Shown: positions 6,121 to 14,410 of the stretch, piece by piece
How the letters are laid out: each line of letters opens with the position of its first letter
How positions within the stretch are numbered: position 1 is the stretch's first letter
Assembly: GCF_000379525.1 (NCBI RefSeq)
Contig: NZ_KB902526.1
Coordinates: forward strand, 1 to 33,688
Length of the DNA: 33,688 nt
Source: Lamprocystis purpurea DSM 4197
Lineage (GTDB): Bacteria > Pseudomonadota > Gammaproteobacteria > Chromatiales > Chromatiaceae
Direction: 5' to 3'
Notes under the pieces: generated by a model
What the model was told of the DNA's origin: nothing
Seen by the model: the letters and a program-made list of their open reading frames with translations, nothing else
Databases searched by the model: none
Translations under genes and position numbers: made by a program

Positions 6121-7641
6121 TTACCGCACCCCCGCCAACGGACGCATCTCGACGTCACAGGTGCCGCCGAGGCGGACGGTGGTGGGGTTGCCGCCGCCGC
6201 GGCAAGCCTCGCCCCGGTCTTTGACCCGGCAGGTGACCTCGACCGGCCGGCCGTCGTTGATCCAGCTCGGGGTCTTGCGATAGCGTCCGACCTCTTTGAA
6301 GCGGCAGCCGGCCGGGACGCCATAGGGCGGGCAGGCGCTGGGTTGACGCAGTGACACCTTGCGTTTGTCGACACTGAAGCCGGGGTAATTGTCCAGAATC
6401 CGGATGGCGTCTCCCTGCGGCTTCTCCTCGAATACAAACTCTTTGAAATCATAACCACCGTCGGCGGCACTGCCGACCTGGATGCGCTTGTCGGCGATCA
6501 GGGCAAAGTCGCCGCCGCGGCCGGCAACCGCGCCCGACATGTATTCCACCCGGTCGTGCCGGGGGAAGCATTTGCCCATGGCGGGGGCGTGATAGTAATG
6601 GCGCAGTTCAGTGAGGTTCGCGAGCGGGGTGCCGGGGAAGATCTCCTTCAGGTCGGTCTCGCTGCCGTAGAGGATGCGCTCCACGTCGCCGACGTTCTGG
6701 GTGTACATGGCCTGGAACTTGGCGTAGGTCTCGTCCTGGGCCAGATCGGGGCGCAGGAAGCAGGAGGTGAGCCCGGAGATCTGCGTCAGGTACTCGTCCC
6801 AGATGTTGTACTGGTTCACCGTGGAGGCGGCACCCTGGAAGTCGCCGGGGAACCCGCAGCCCTGATTGCTCTTGCACTGGCCGACGGCGCGGTTGCGGAT
6901 GGACAGCGCGATGACGTTGCGCTCGCAGGTGCCGTAGGCGTTGCAGCCGCGGCCGATGTGACCCTCGAACAGCGTCGTGCGCATCACATAATCCAGATGT
7001 TTGGCACGGGCCAGTTCAGTGTCCGAGCCAAGGCGTGCGTTGGCGCGCGAGAACTCGCCCCAGGCGTTGGCCAGGGCCGCACGCCGACCGGTCAGCGCGC
7101 GGTTGGCAGTTTCGCACTGGGGGGAGGCGTGAAAGGCGCGCACGATCTGGTCCAGGGTCGTCGCTCCGGCCGTGCCGCCGCCGTTGCCGCCGGAACGGGG
7201 CGGATCGAAGAAGGGTGCCTTCTTCAGGGCGTAGAGTTGGCGCACGTCGATGACATACTTGACGCCCGGCGCGCAGTGATGGTTCTGGACCTGGAGTTGG
7301 CCGCGTTCGGCCACCGTGCGTTTGAACCGTTCGGTGTCGGCGCGCGTCGCCTTGCGCGGGTCGACGACGACCTCGAAACCGACATAGGGCGTGCCCTGGC
7401 CGTCGGTCAGCGGTTTGCCGTCGCGGATCACCAGGCAGGGGATCAGCGAGGTGCCCTGGCTCAGTGAACCGGCCGGCGAACCGGGGCCGGTGAAGCCCTC
7501 CGCCCGGTAGTAGGGCACCGTGGCCGGGCCGTTGAACTTGTAGATGGTCATCACCGGGGTGGCGGGGATGGCCGCCTGGGTGACCTGGGCGGCGGTCAGG
7601 AGGACCAGTGCGCTGAACGATCGCTGCAAAAAACGCTGCAT
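6121..7641 (-). CDS. Secreted cysteine-rich protein of unknown family
   Basis: A 506-residue protein I do not recognise. It starts at ATG 7641 with a clear signal peptide (MQRF, a hydrophobic core SALVLLTAAQ, cleavage near TQA-AIP). The mature protein has about a dozen cysteines, many as CxxxxC-like or close pairs (GCNAYGTC, QCKSNQGC, CPPYGVPAGC), suggesting disulfides in the periplasm or outside. A central region is rich in Asn/Tyr/Arg (STVNQYNIWDEYLTQISGL); the end is strand-like. No transmembrane helix follows the signal. No catalytic motif is visible. It is divergent from the GH5 gene, with 212 bp between starts, so shared regulation is possible. I cannot assign a function. Confidence 0.8.
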   Translation of the reverse strand: MQRFLQRSFSALVLLTAAQVTQAAIPATPVMTIYKFNGPATVPYYRAEGFTGPGSPAGSLSQGTSLIPCLVIRDGKPLTDGQGTPYVGFEVVVDPRKATRADTERFKRTVAERGQLQVQNHHCAPGVKYVIDVRQLYALKKAPFFDPPRSGGNGGGTAGATTLDQIVRAFHASPQCETANRALTGRRAALANAWGEFSRANARLGSDTELARAKHLDYVMRTTLFEGHIGRGCNAYGTCERNVIALSIRNRAVGQCKSNQGCGFPGDFQGAASTVNQYNIWDEYLTQISGLTSCFLRPDLAQDETYAKFQAMYTQNVGDVERILYGSETDLKEIFPGTPLANLTELRHYYHAPAMGKCFPRHDRVEYMSGAVAGRGGDFALIADKRIQVGSAADGGYDFKEFVFEEKPQGDAIRILDNYPGFSVDKRKVSLRQPSACPPYGVPAGCRFKEVGRYRKTPSWINDGRPVEVTCRVKDRGEACRGGGNPTTVRLGGTCDVEMRPLAGVR

Positions 7642-7853
7642 GGGTATGGGGCCCTGGGGGTTGATCGTGAATCTGCTCCGGAACCAATCCGGGTGGTCCA
7701 CCGAGAAGTTGAAGTAAGATTGTGAACCATGCGCCTTCGTGGACTCAACCGTGCCCGCGGGTTCAGTGGGCCGCGGTGCAGATCGAGGCCGCCGGGCGCC
7801 CCCGGCGGTTGCTCAGTCACTCTACCTCACCTAAGTTATCGGGGTTCCGTTCG

Positions 7854-10247
7854 ATGAAACGCGACGCACTGTCCGCACGCATCCTGACGCTGAGTTCCCT
7901 GGCCCTCGCGCTCAACACCGCGCTGGCTGGAACCAATCTGATTCAGGACGGCGGTTTCGAAGGTCCCTTCCCCGCCTGGAGCAGCACCAAGTCAGCCCTC
8001 GCCCTGGATCCCGCCGCCGCGGAGACCGGCACCCAGGGTTTGCGTGTGGACTCCGCCTACGCCTGGTGTCCCTACGGCGCGCTCTATGCCCTGGCCGCCG
8101 GTTCTCTGCAGAACGGCACCCTTTATGAGGTAGGTGCCCGGGTCCGCCTGGCGGCGGACGAGACCGGCTATGCCGATCTGGATCTGGGCCTGATCAAGAA
8201 CAACGGCAGCCCGACCTGGATCGACGGGGAGCAATCGAGCTACGACGGCCGGGCCTATCCCGACCGCTGGACCACCCTGTTCGGCGTCATCAAGACCAAC
8301 TTCGCCGCGACCGACACGATCAAACTGTGCATCTCCGGCGGTCTGGGTAAGACCGTCTATATCGACAACGCCTACGTCGCCCCCCTGACCCGGGCCGAGA
8401 TCGGCTACCAGCCCCCAGCGACCCTGGACACCGACGCGCTGGTGCGGGCAAGCGGCAACCGTCTGGTGCTGGGTCCGAACGACGCGCCTTTTGTCCTCAA
8501 AGGGACCAACGTCTATCAGTACGATCCAGGCGACAATCTCTCCGCGGCGCTCACCAACTACAAGTTCAAGAACGTCAAGGCCGACTCCTACGCCGAGATC
8601 GCCGCCCTGGGCTTCAACAGCGTCCGGCTGATGCTTGCCTACAACGTATTCGAAGATGACACCGCCCCCGGGGTCTACAAGGAAGAGGGCTGGGCCGTGC
8701 TGGACCGCCACATCCAATGGGCCGAGGCCCACGGCCTGCGCCTGATCCTGGACATGCACGTTCCCCAGGGCGGCTACCAGAGTGCCGACGGCTTCAAGGG
8801 TTTCGGCAGCCGGGCCGACCTCAAGAAGCGCCTGGAGGATCTCTGGGTCGCCATCGCCGGGCGTTACCGCAACGAAACGACCATCGTCGGCTACGACCTG
8901 ATCAACGAACCCTACGTCAATCATTGGTTTGATTACGCGGCGACGGTCATCGAGAAGATCCGCGCCGTCGACCCCCACCATCTGGTCGTGGTGGAAGTCT
9001 CCTTCCATCCCAATGACACCGGCATGTACCGCCTTGCCGACCCCAATGTCCTGTACGACGTGCATTGGTACGAGCCCTGGTCCTGGGCCGGCTCGCACAC
9101 CAATAACACCCCCTACGTCGGTACCGTCGAGACCTTCAAGCAGGAACTGCGCGACGGCGAGGGCCTGCAGGAATTCTACGACGGCGCGACCGACAGCTTC
9201 ACTGTCCCCTTCAACGTGGGTGAGTACGGCATTACCTTTGAAAAGTACGAGATCGAGGGTGTCGCCGGGGTCGCCTGGCTGGCGGACGCCAATGCCGCTT
9301 TCGACCACTTCGGCATCAGCCGTCAGTTGTTCGCTTACAACGAGGGCAACTTCGGCATCTACCGCGGCTGGAACAGCTATCCCCGTGAGCATACTGCCAC
9401 CACGGCCGCCCTGCTTGCCGCCCTGCCGGAGGTGAACGGCGCCGAACCGCCGCCACCACCCCCGCCACCACCACCCCCGCCGCCACCCCCACCGGCCCCG
9501 GTCCTGGCCGACCTGAACCTCGTGTCGTTGGCCGTGGACAACCCCACCCCGGTGGCCGGCAGCACCGTCAACCTGAGCTTCGCGGTCGGCAACCTGGGCA
9601 CCGACGCGGCCCTGAACGCACGGGTCTCGCTGCCGCTGCCCGCCGGGGTACAGTGGGTCAGCGGTCCTGCCGACTGCGCCGCCGCGTCCGGCGCTCTGGT
9701 GTGCAGCTTCGGCACCCTGGAGCAATCGGGCACCCGCACCCGCAGTGTCGCCCTGCGCCCGACGACCGCCGGCAGCCTCACCCTCACCGGTACCGCCGGC
9801 TCCGACACCCAGGACCCGGACACCGCCAACAACGCGGCCAGCGTCGCCCTGACCGTGGCGGCCTCTCCACCCCCTGCCGGGCAGACCGCGGACCTCGTGC
9901 TGACTCAGTTCAAGGCCACCAGTCTGACCCCCAAGGCCGGGAGCGCGGCGGAGTTCATTTTCATCATCAAGAATCTGGGAACCGATGCCGCCGCCAACAC
10001 CCGTTTCGTGCTGCCCCTGCCCGCCGGCCTGAGCTGGGTGTCCGGACCCGCGGAGTGCAGCGTCGCCGCCTCCGAGGTGGTGTGCAGTTACGGCAGCCTG
10101 GCGAAGAACGCCTCACGCACCCGGTATCTGTACCTGCGGCCCGCCGCCGCCGGGGCCATGGTCCTTACCGGCAGCGCCCAGGCCGATACGCAGGATCCGG
10201 TCCCCGGCAACAATGCGAAGACCCTCAACCTGACCGTTATGCCCTGA
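7854..10247 (+). CDS. Secreted GH5-type glycoside hydrolase with accessory modules
   Basis: A 797-residue exported enzyme. A signal peptide (about 1-24, cleavage near ALA-GTN) is followed by a beta-rich carbohydrate-binding-like module (about 26-185, NLIQDGGFEG start as in CBM4/9-type modules). A GH5 TIM barrel follows (about 195-530), with GTNVYQY, SVRLMLAYN, the acid/base in INEP (Glu352) and the nucleophile in NVGEYG (Glu457). Sixteen consecutive prolines (532-547) link to two homologous Ig-like DUF11/CARDB repeats (about 552-670 and 680-797), both with NLGTDAA, LPLPAG and WVSGPA. Endo-beta-glucanase or mannanase activity is the family expectation; the exact substrate cannot be read. ATG 7854 is chosen because the signal peptide begins there. 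Confidence 0.88.
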   Translation: MKRDALSARILTLSSLALALNTALAGTNLIQDGGFEGPFPAWSSTKSALALDPAAAETGTQGLRVDSAYAWCPYGALYALAAGSLQNGTLYEVGARVRLAADETGYADLDLGLIKNNGSPTWIDGEQSSYDGRAYPDRWTTLFGVIKTNFAATDTIKLCISGGLGKTVYIDNAYVAPLTRAEIGYQPPATLDTDALVRASGNRLVLGPNDAPFVLKGTNVYQYDPGDNLSAALTNYKFKNVKADSYAEIAALGFNSVRLMLAYNVFEDDTAPGVYKEEGWAVLDRHIQWAEAHGLRLILDMHVPQGGYQSADGFKGFGSRADLKKRLEDLWVAIAGRYRNETTIVGYDLINEPYVNHWFDYAATVIEKIRAVDPHHLVVVEVSFHPNDTGMYRLADPNVLYDVHWYEPWSWAGSHTNNTPYVGTVETFKQELRDGEGLQEFYDGATDSFTVPFNVGEYGITFEKYEIEGVAGVAWLADANAAFDHFGISRQLFAYNEGNFGIYRGWNSYPREHTATTAALLAALPEVNGAEPPPPPPPPPPPPPPPPAPVLADLNLVSLAVDNPTPVAGSTVNLSFAVGNLGTDAALNARVSLPLPAGVQWVSGPADCAAASGALVCSFGTLEQSGTRTRSVALRPTTAGSLTLTGTAGSDTQDPDTANNAASVALTVAASPPPAGQTADLVLTQFKATSLTPKAGSAAEFIFIIKNLGTDAAANTRFVLPLPAGLSWVSGPAECSVAASEVVCSYGSLAKNASRTRYLYLRPAAAGAMVLTGSAQADTQDPVPGNNAKTLNLTVMP

Positions 10248-10397
10248 CCGCCGGAACGACGGGGCCAAGGAAGGCCCAAGGCGCCGCCGCTCGTCGGTGA
10301 GCGATGGTCCCAATGGCATCTGTCATGCTGGGCAGCGAATGCCGTGGGCGTGCCGAAGTCGACCGTCCGCCGCTGGTCACTGCGGATGTGCAATTTC

Positions 10398-10658
10398 ATG
10401 AACAGACAAGACGATAGCGATCCACTCGATCAGGAGATCGACTTCAGCCAGGCCCGCTGCGGCCCTGTCATCACCCCTGAGAGCGATATGACACGCATTA
10501 CAATCTCCTTGGATACAGCCGTCGTCGACTGGTTAAGGGCGCAGGTCAAGGAAAATGGCGGCAGCTACCAGACGCTGATCAACGGGGCCCTGAAGATCCA
10601 CATCCAACAGCAGCAAAGCCGGAATGATCTGGAACAGACACTGCGGCCTTGGTCATAA
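10398..10658 (+). CDS. BrnA-like (DUF4415) orphan antitoxin
   Basis: An 86-residue protein whose second half, DMTRITISLDTAVVDWLRAQV followed by GGSYQTLINGALK, is the ribbon-helix-helix of BrnA/DUF4415 antitoxins. These form dimers, bind DNA as repressors and block the BrnT RNase toxin. No BrnT-like frame precedes it: the 150 bases upstream, back to the GH5 stop, encode nothing similar. The start at ATG 10398 is uncertain; ATG 10386 is also in frame and no strong ribosome-binding site is seen. It is likely a solitary antitoxin or a plain repressor. Confidence 0.65.
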   Translation: MNRQDDSDPLDQEIDFSQARCGPVITPESDMTRITISLDTAVVDWLRAQVKENGGSYQTLINGALKIHIQQQQSRNDLEQTLRPWS

Positions 10659-10682
10659 ACCCGGCCACCGTGCGATCTGCGC

Positions 10683-10773
10683 GGTCGTCGGTCCGCACAG
10701 CGGACCCTACAGGTCACGGTGTTACCGTAGGGTCCGCTGTGCGGACGGTCCGCGGCCGGCCGGGACGATGATC
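10683..10773. repeat. Nested palindromic repeat (GTAGGGTCCGC type)
   Basis: Perfect 20-bp arms: gtccgcacagcggaccctac (10691-10710) and its complement (10727-10746). The flanks ggtcgtcggtccg (from 10683) and ggccgggacgatgatc (10758-10773) resemble the outer arms seen at 252, 2643 and 11784, though less well. A half copy (19 of 20 identical) overlaps the moxR stop codon at 13315-13334. Confidence 0.75.
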
Positions 10774-10927
10774 AAGGCCGACACTGCGGCGGGTGCTGCG
10801 CGAAGAACTCGACGCAAGGCAGGCTGCTTGAGGGCGATGCATTTGAACGCTTACGGTCGCGCCTGGATACGCGCGCCCCAGCCTCAATGTCTTGCATCCC
10901 CAGAATGAACCGTTAAAGGAGAAAATG

Positions 10928-11155
10928 ATGGACTACATCGACAGAATCGCAATTGCGCCGGGTAAACGTGGTGGGCGCCCCGTCATCCGCGGGCTTCGCA
11001 TCACCGTCTACGATGTCCTTGGATGGCTTGCCGACGGCATGACCGCCGAAGAAATCATCGAAGATTTTCCGGAGTTGGAAAGGGCCGACATCCAAGCGTG
11101 CTTGGCCTTCGCCGCTGATCGCGAACGCCGCGCTGTCGTTGTTCAAGCGTCATGA
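10928..11155 (+). CDS. DUF433 antitoxin
   Basis: A 75-residue protein with the DUF433 pattern: MDYIDRIAIAPGKRGGRPVI, GLRITVYDVLGWLADGM, then EEIIEDFPELERADIQACLAFAADRERR. The family has an HTH-like core and is the usual antitoxin partner of DUF5615 PIN-like proteins. ATG 10928 is preferred: AAAGGAG (10915-10921) lies six bases upstream, and family members commonly start MDY. ATG 10925 directly before it would add one Met. The stop overlaps the next gene's ATG by four bases. Confidence 0.85.
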   Translation: MDYIDRIAIAPGKRGGRPVIRGLRITVYDVLGWLADGMTAEEIIEDFPELERADIQACLAFAADRERRAVVVQAS

Positions 11156-11484
11156 GACTGCTGCTGGATGAGAACCTGTCGCGCAGGATGGTGCCATTCC
11201 TGCAAGCGCATTATCCGGGAAGCAGCCAGGTTGTACTTGCCGGGTTGGAGCAAAAGAGCGATCTTGAGATCTGGAAGTACGCTAAGGAGCACGGGTTCAC
11301 GATTGTTACCAAAGATTCGGACTTTCAAGTCCTAAGTTTGCTGAACGGCGCTCCGCCCAAGGTCATCTGGCTGCGGATCGGCAATACCAACAAGGCGAAT
11401 GTGATTCGCATCCTGACCGAGCGTTGTGACGCGATTGCAAGCGCCATCGCGGATGCACAGGTGCACTGCCTGGAAGTCGGATGA
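11152..11484 (+). CDS. DUF5615 PIN-like toxin
   Basis: A 110-residue protein of the DUF5615 (Mut7-C-like) PIN group, putative ribonuclease toxins. The N-terminal MRLLLDENLSRRMVPFL contains the first acidic residue pair (Asp6, Glu7); FTIVTKDSDFQVLSLLNG holds the second acidic cluster, and PPKVIWLRIGN is the conserved last strand. All the expected residues are present, so the toxin looks intact. It is translationally coupled to the DUF433 antitoxin (ATGA, 11152-11155). Confidence 0.85.
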   Translation: MRLLLDENLSRRMVPFLQAHYPGSSQVVLAGLEQKSDLEIWKYAKEHGFTIVTKDSDFQVLSLLNGAPPKVIWLRIGNTNKANVIRILTERCDAIASAIADAQVHCLEVG

Positions 11485-11783
11485 CCAGCATCGATTTATC
11501 GGATCGGAGAACCGATTGGCAATCGTGGTAAGTGGCCGACTGATACGGGTATTCCTTGATGTATGCGTCCGGCCGTACTTGGGGCGTCGGCAACTCATCC
11601 GACGTGAGCCGCCGCCGTCGTGACGCTTGGGCAGTTGCGGCAGAAGCGATGATGGCATTGATCACGGTTCCGGCCATGGGACATCGTAGTCAGTACCCGG
11701 TAGTCAGGCGGCCCGCTTCATCATGCAAACGACATGGTGTCAACCGTGTACTCCATTTTCGGCATCAAGGGTCCGGCGGCCGT
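11485..11783. other. Intergenic stretch, mostly featureless
   Basis: No coding frame is supported. At 11660-11675 gatcacggttccggcc is another copy of the outer-arm motif of the nested palindromes, without a clear partner nearby. Confidence 0.4.
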
Positions 11784-11945
11784 GGTCATCGGTCCGGCCA
11801 GCTTTCGCCGTGGCTCAGGCGTGGAAATTTCATCCACAGATGTCCACAGATGTTCACAGATGAACACAGATGACTTTCTTCATCTGTGGATATCTGTGGC
11901 ATCTGTGGAAAAATCCGGGTGATCGCTTTGACCGGAACGACGATC
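11784..11945. repeat. Nested palindromic repeat carrying CCACAGATG units
   Basis: Four 10-bp direct units of the form TCCACAGATG (11833-11872), an 8-bp centre, then three units in opposite orientation (11881-11909) make a long imperfect palindrome. The outer arms ggtcatcggtccggcc (11784-11799) and gaccggaacgacgatc (11930-11945) pair at 12 of 16. The right part repeats, inverted, the sequence at 2566-2612. The element lies between the convergent DUF5615 and DUF58 genes. Confidence 0.8.
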
Positions 11946-11973
11946 GTTGCCGGTTCGGCGACACCGATGCGGA

Positions 11974-13284
11974 TCACAGCAGTCCGGCCCGTTTAATGTC
12001 GAAATAGCGGTTCACCAGCGCGATAGGCAGTTGCGCCGGGAGCAGATCCAGCGACTGGATGCCCAGGTGTTGCAGGCGCTCCTGGTGCCGCTGCCGCTGG
12101 GCGAGCCAGCCATGGACGGTGTGGAAGCGTAACGCCTCCTCAAGGTTGCCGATCGGCGCCTCCAGTGCCCGATCCAGGGCGGCCTCGCGCAGGTCGGCGA
12201 CCACCACCAGATGACGGCGGCGCAGGAGTTGCGCGGCCTGCTCCAGGCCTTCCTGATCCTCGTCCCGACTGTTGGTGAGGATCACCACGAGGGCGCGGCG
12301 CGGCATGGCGGCCAGCAGGGCGCGGGCCGCGGCCAGCGGGTCCGCGGCTTCCAGGCTGGGTTGCAGGTCGTAGACGGCCTCCAGCAGCCGGTTCACCGTG
12401 GCGGGCTCCTTGCGCGGGGCGAACCAGCGGCGCGGTCCGCCATAGGTCATGAGTCCGACCGCGTCCCCCTGACGGACCGCGACATAGGCGAGCAGCAGCA
12501 GGGCGTTCAGCGCCTCGTCGAGGTGGCCGCGGCCTTGTCCGGCGTCGCGGTGGCGCATTCGCCGGCCGCAGTCGAGCAGAAACAGCAGGCGCTGATCGCG
12601 CTCGTCCTGATACTCGCGGGCGATGACTTTACGCATCCGCGAGGTCGCTTTCCAGTCGATCTGACGCAGTGAGTCCCCCTCGCGATATTCACGCAACTGG
12701 TGGAACTCGGCCCCGCTGCCGCGGCGCTGGAGTCGGCGCACGCCGAGTTGGGCCAGTTGATCATTGGCGGCGAGCAGGGTGTAGCGGCTGATCTCGGCGA
12801 AGTTGGGAAAGACCCGCAGCGTTTGCGCCGGCGGCAGGCAGCGGGTGCGCACCCACAACCCCAGGGGTGACCGGGTGGCGACTGCGCAGCCCACCACCGG
12901 GAAATCGCCGCGGTTGGGTGGGCGCAGGCGGTACTGAACCTCGGTTTGTCCGCCGGGTTGCAGGCGCAGATCAACGGGCAGTCCCTGTGCATCGAACTCG
13001 GCCGGGTGGAGGTCGTGGACGCGCAGTCGCAGCGTCTGAGCGGACGGATTGCCGACTTCCAGCCGCACCGGGCTCCAGACACCCAGCGGCAGGGTGCGGC
13101 CCATGTGTCGGCGCAGCAGCGGGTCGGGTAAGCGCCGCAGGGCGAACAGGTCGGCGAGCGCGAGCCCGGCGATCAGCACCCCGCCCCATTGCCAGAGGGT
13201 CCCGACCCAGGGCTGCCAGGCGGCGGCGATGCCGACGGCGGTCCAGGCGGCGAGGGCGATGACGAGGGGGGGGCGGGGGGTCAT
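11974..13284 (-). CDS. DUF58 domain protein (MoxR partner)
   Basis: A 436-residue protein. Two hydrophobic segments in residues 6-48 anchor it; a beta-rich part follows, then the DUF58 signature EFHQLREYREGDSLRQIDW (193-211) and a von Willebrand A-like fold starting LLFLLDCGRRM (233-243). DUF58 proteins almost always accompany MoxR AAA+ ATPases; the pair is thought to act in assembly, metal insertion or envelope stress, but no reaction is known for this group. It is the last gene of the operon, 46 bases after moxR. ATG 13284 is chosen because the family begins with the membrane segments; upstream sequence in frame overlaps moxR and a repeat. Confidence 0.85.
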   Translation of the reverse strand: MTPRPPLVIALAAWTAVGIAAAWQPWVGTLWQWGGVLIAGLALADLFALRRLPDPLLRRHMGRTLPLGVWSPVRLEVGNPSAQTLRLRVHDLHPAEFDAQGLPVDLRLQPGGQTEVQYRLRPPNRGDFPVVGCAVATRSPLGLWVRTRCLPPAQTLRVFPNFAEISRYTLLAANDQLAQLGVRRLQRRGSGAEFHQLREYREGDSLRQIDWKATSRMRKVIAREYQDERDQRLLFLLDCGRRMRHRDAGQGRGHLDEALNALLLLAYVAVRQGDAVGLMTYGGPRRWFAPRKEPATVNRLLEAVYDLQPSLEAADPLAAARALLAAMPRRALVVILTNSRDEDQEGLEQAAQLLRRRHLVVVADLREAALDRALEAPIGNLEEALRFHTVHGWLAQRQRHQERLQHLGIQSLDLLPAQLPIALVNRYFDIKRAGLL

Positions 13285-13314
13285 GGGGGTAGTAGCGAGT
13301 GGGCAGACGGGGCG

Positions 13315-13334
13315 GTCCGCGCAGCGGACCCTAC
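13315..13334. repeat. Half copy of the GTAGGGTCCGC repeat at the moxR stop
   Basis: gtccgcgcagcggaccctac matches the left arm at 10691-10710 in 19 of 20 positions. Bases 13331-13333 inside it supply the TAG stop codon of the MoxR gene on the minus strand. Confidence 0.7.
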
Positions 13335-14317
13335 GAGCGCGGCGCCGGTACGGCCGCCAGCAGGTCGCCGAGGACGTCGTCCGGTCGGTAGCCCTCGATT
13401 TCCAGGTCGGCGGTGAGTTTGAGGCGATGGCGCAGGACGGCCGGCGCCATCGCTTTGACATCGTCCGGAGTCACGAAGGCCTTGCCCTCGGCCAACGCAT
13501 GGCCGCGGGCGGCCCGGACCAGGGCGATGCCGGCGCGCGGTCCCGGGCCGGTGTCGATGCCCTGCCAGTCGCGCGCGGCCCGGATCAGGCGCACCGCGTA
13601 GTGCAGCACGCTGTCGTCCAGGCGCAGGCGCGCCGCAACGACTTGCAGCGCGGTGATGTCCTGGGTGTTCAGCACCCGGCCCACCCGCGAGGTGTCGAGT
13701 TGGTCGCCGATCTGTCCGTTGGTGACCTGGCGCACCAGGTCGAGTTCCTCCTGCTCGCCCGGGTAGTCGATGAAGATCTTGAGCAGGAAACGGTCGAGTT
13801 GGGCCTGGGGCAAGGGATAGGTGCCCTCCTGCTCGATCGGATTCTGGGTGGCATAGACCAGGAAGGGCGCGGGCAGGGGCAGCGGCTGGCCCTCGATGGT
13901 CACCTGCTGCTCCTGCATCGCTTCGAGCAGGGCCGCCTGGGTCTTGGCCGGGGCGCGGTTGATCTCGTCGCCCAGCAGCAGGTTGCAGAAGATAGGGCCG
14001 CGGCGGATGCGGAACTCCTCGGTCTTCATGTCGAACAAGGCGTGTCCGGTGACGTCGCTCGGCATCAGGTCGGGCGTGAACTGGATGCGCGCGAAATGGC
14101 CGCCCACGGCCTGCGCCAGACCGCGCACCAGGAGCGTTTTGCCAACCCCCGGCACGCCTTCGAGCAGACAATGACCGGCCGCCGCCAGGGCCACGACCGA
14201 CTCCCGGAGCACCTGGCGCTGCCCCACCAGCGCCCGCCCGACCGCGGCCTCCAGGGCTTGCAGGTGCGCGGCGGCCTGGGCGACCGCCTCATCCAATCCA
14301 GTCTCCGATTCGCTCAT
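13331..14317 (-). CDS. MoxR-family AAA+ ATPase
   Basis: A 328-residue ATPase. Walker A is GVPGVGKT (54-61); Walker B is LLLGDEIN (113-120), followed by RAPAKTQAALLEAMQE, diagnostic of MoxR. A sensor region with YATQNPIEQEGTYPLP follows, then a helical lid domain. MoxR proteins are chaperone-like AAA+ machines that work with von Willebrand A proteins, here presumably the DUF58 protein encoded next. Length is standard. ATG 14317 is followed by a normal start (MSESETG). The stop codon lies in a copy of a dispersed repeat. A 165-bp gap with a G-rich heptamer tract separates it from the preceding DUF4350 gene. Confidence 0.92.
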   Translation of the reverse strand: MSESETGLDEAVAQAAAHLQALEAAVGRALVGQRQVLRESVVALAAAGHCLLEGVPGVGKTLLVRGLAQAVGGHFARIQFTPDLMPSDVTGHALFDMKTEEFRIRRGPIFCNLLLGDEINRAPAKTQAALLEAMQEQQVTIEGQPLPLPAPFLVYATQNPIEQEGTYPLPQAQLDRFLLKIFIDYPGEQEELDLVRQVTNGQIGDQLDTSRVGRVLNTQDITALQVVAARLRLDDSVLHYAVRLIRAARDWQGIDTGPGPRAGIALVRAARGHALAEGKAFVTPDDVKAMAPAVLRHRLKLTADLEIEGYRPDDVLGDLLAAVPAPRS

Positions 14318-14410
14318 TCACGCCACCTCAGGCGATGTCCCGTCACATTCATCCGATGGATCAAGCCGCCCGCCGCCGGCTTGCGTCTGCTGGAGTTCCA
14401 GCGCAATCTG

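Noticed and set aside
9447-9494. C-rich run considered as a programmed frameshift or sequencing-error site
   Set aside because: The frame continues correctly into two well-formed Ig-like modules; it simply encodes a proline linker.
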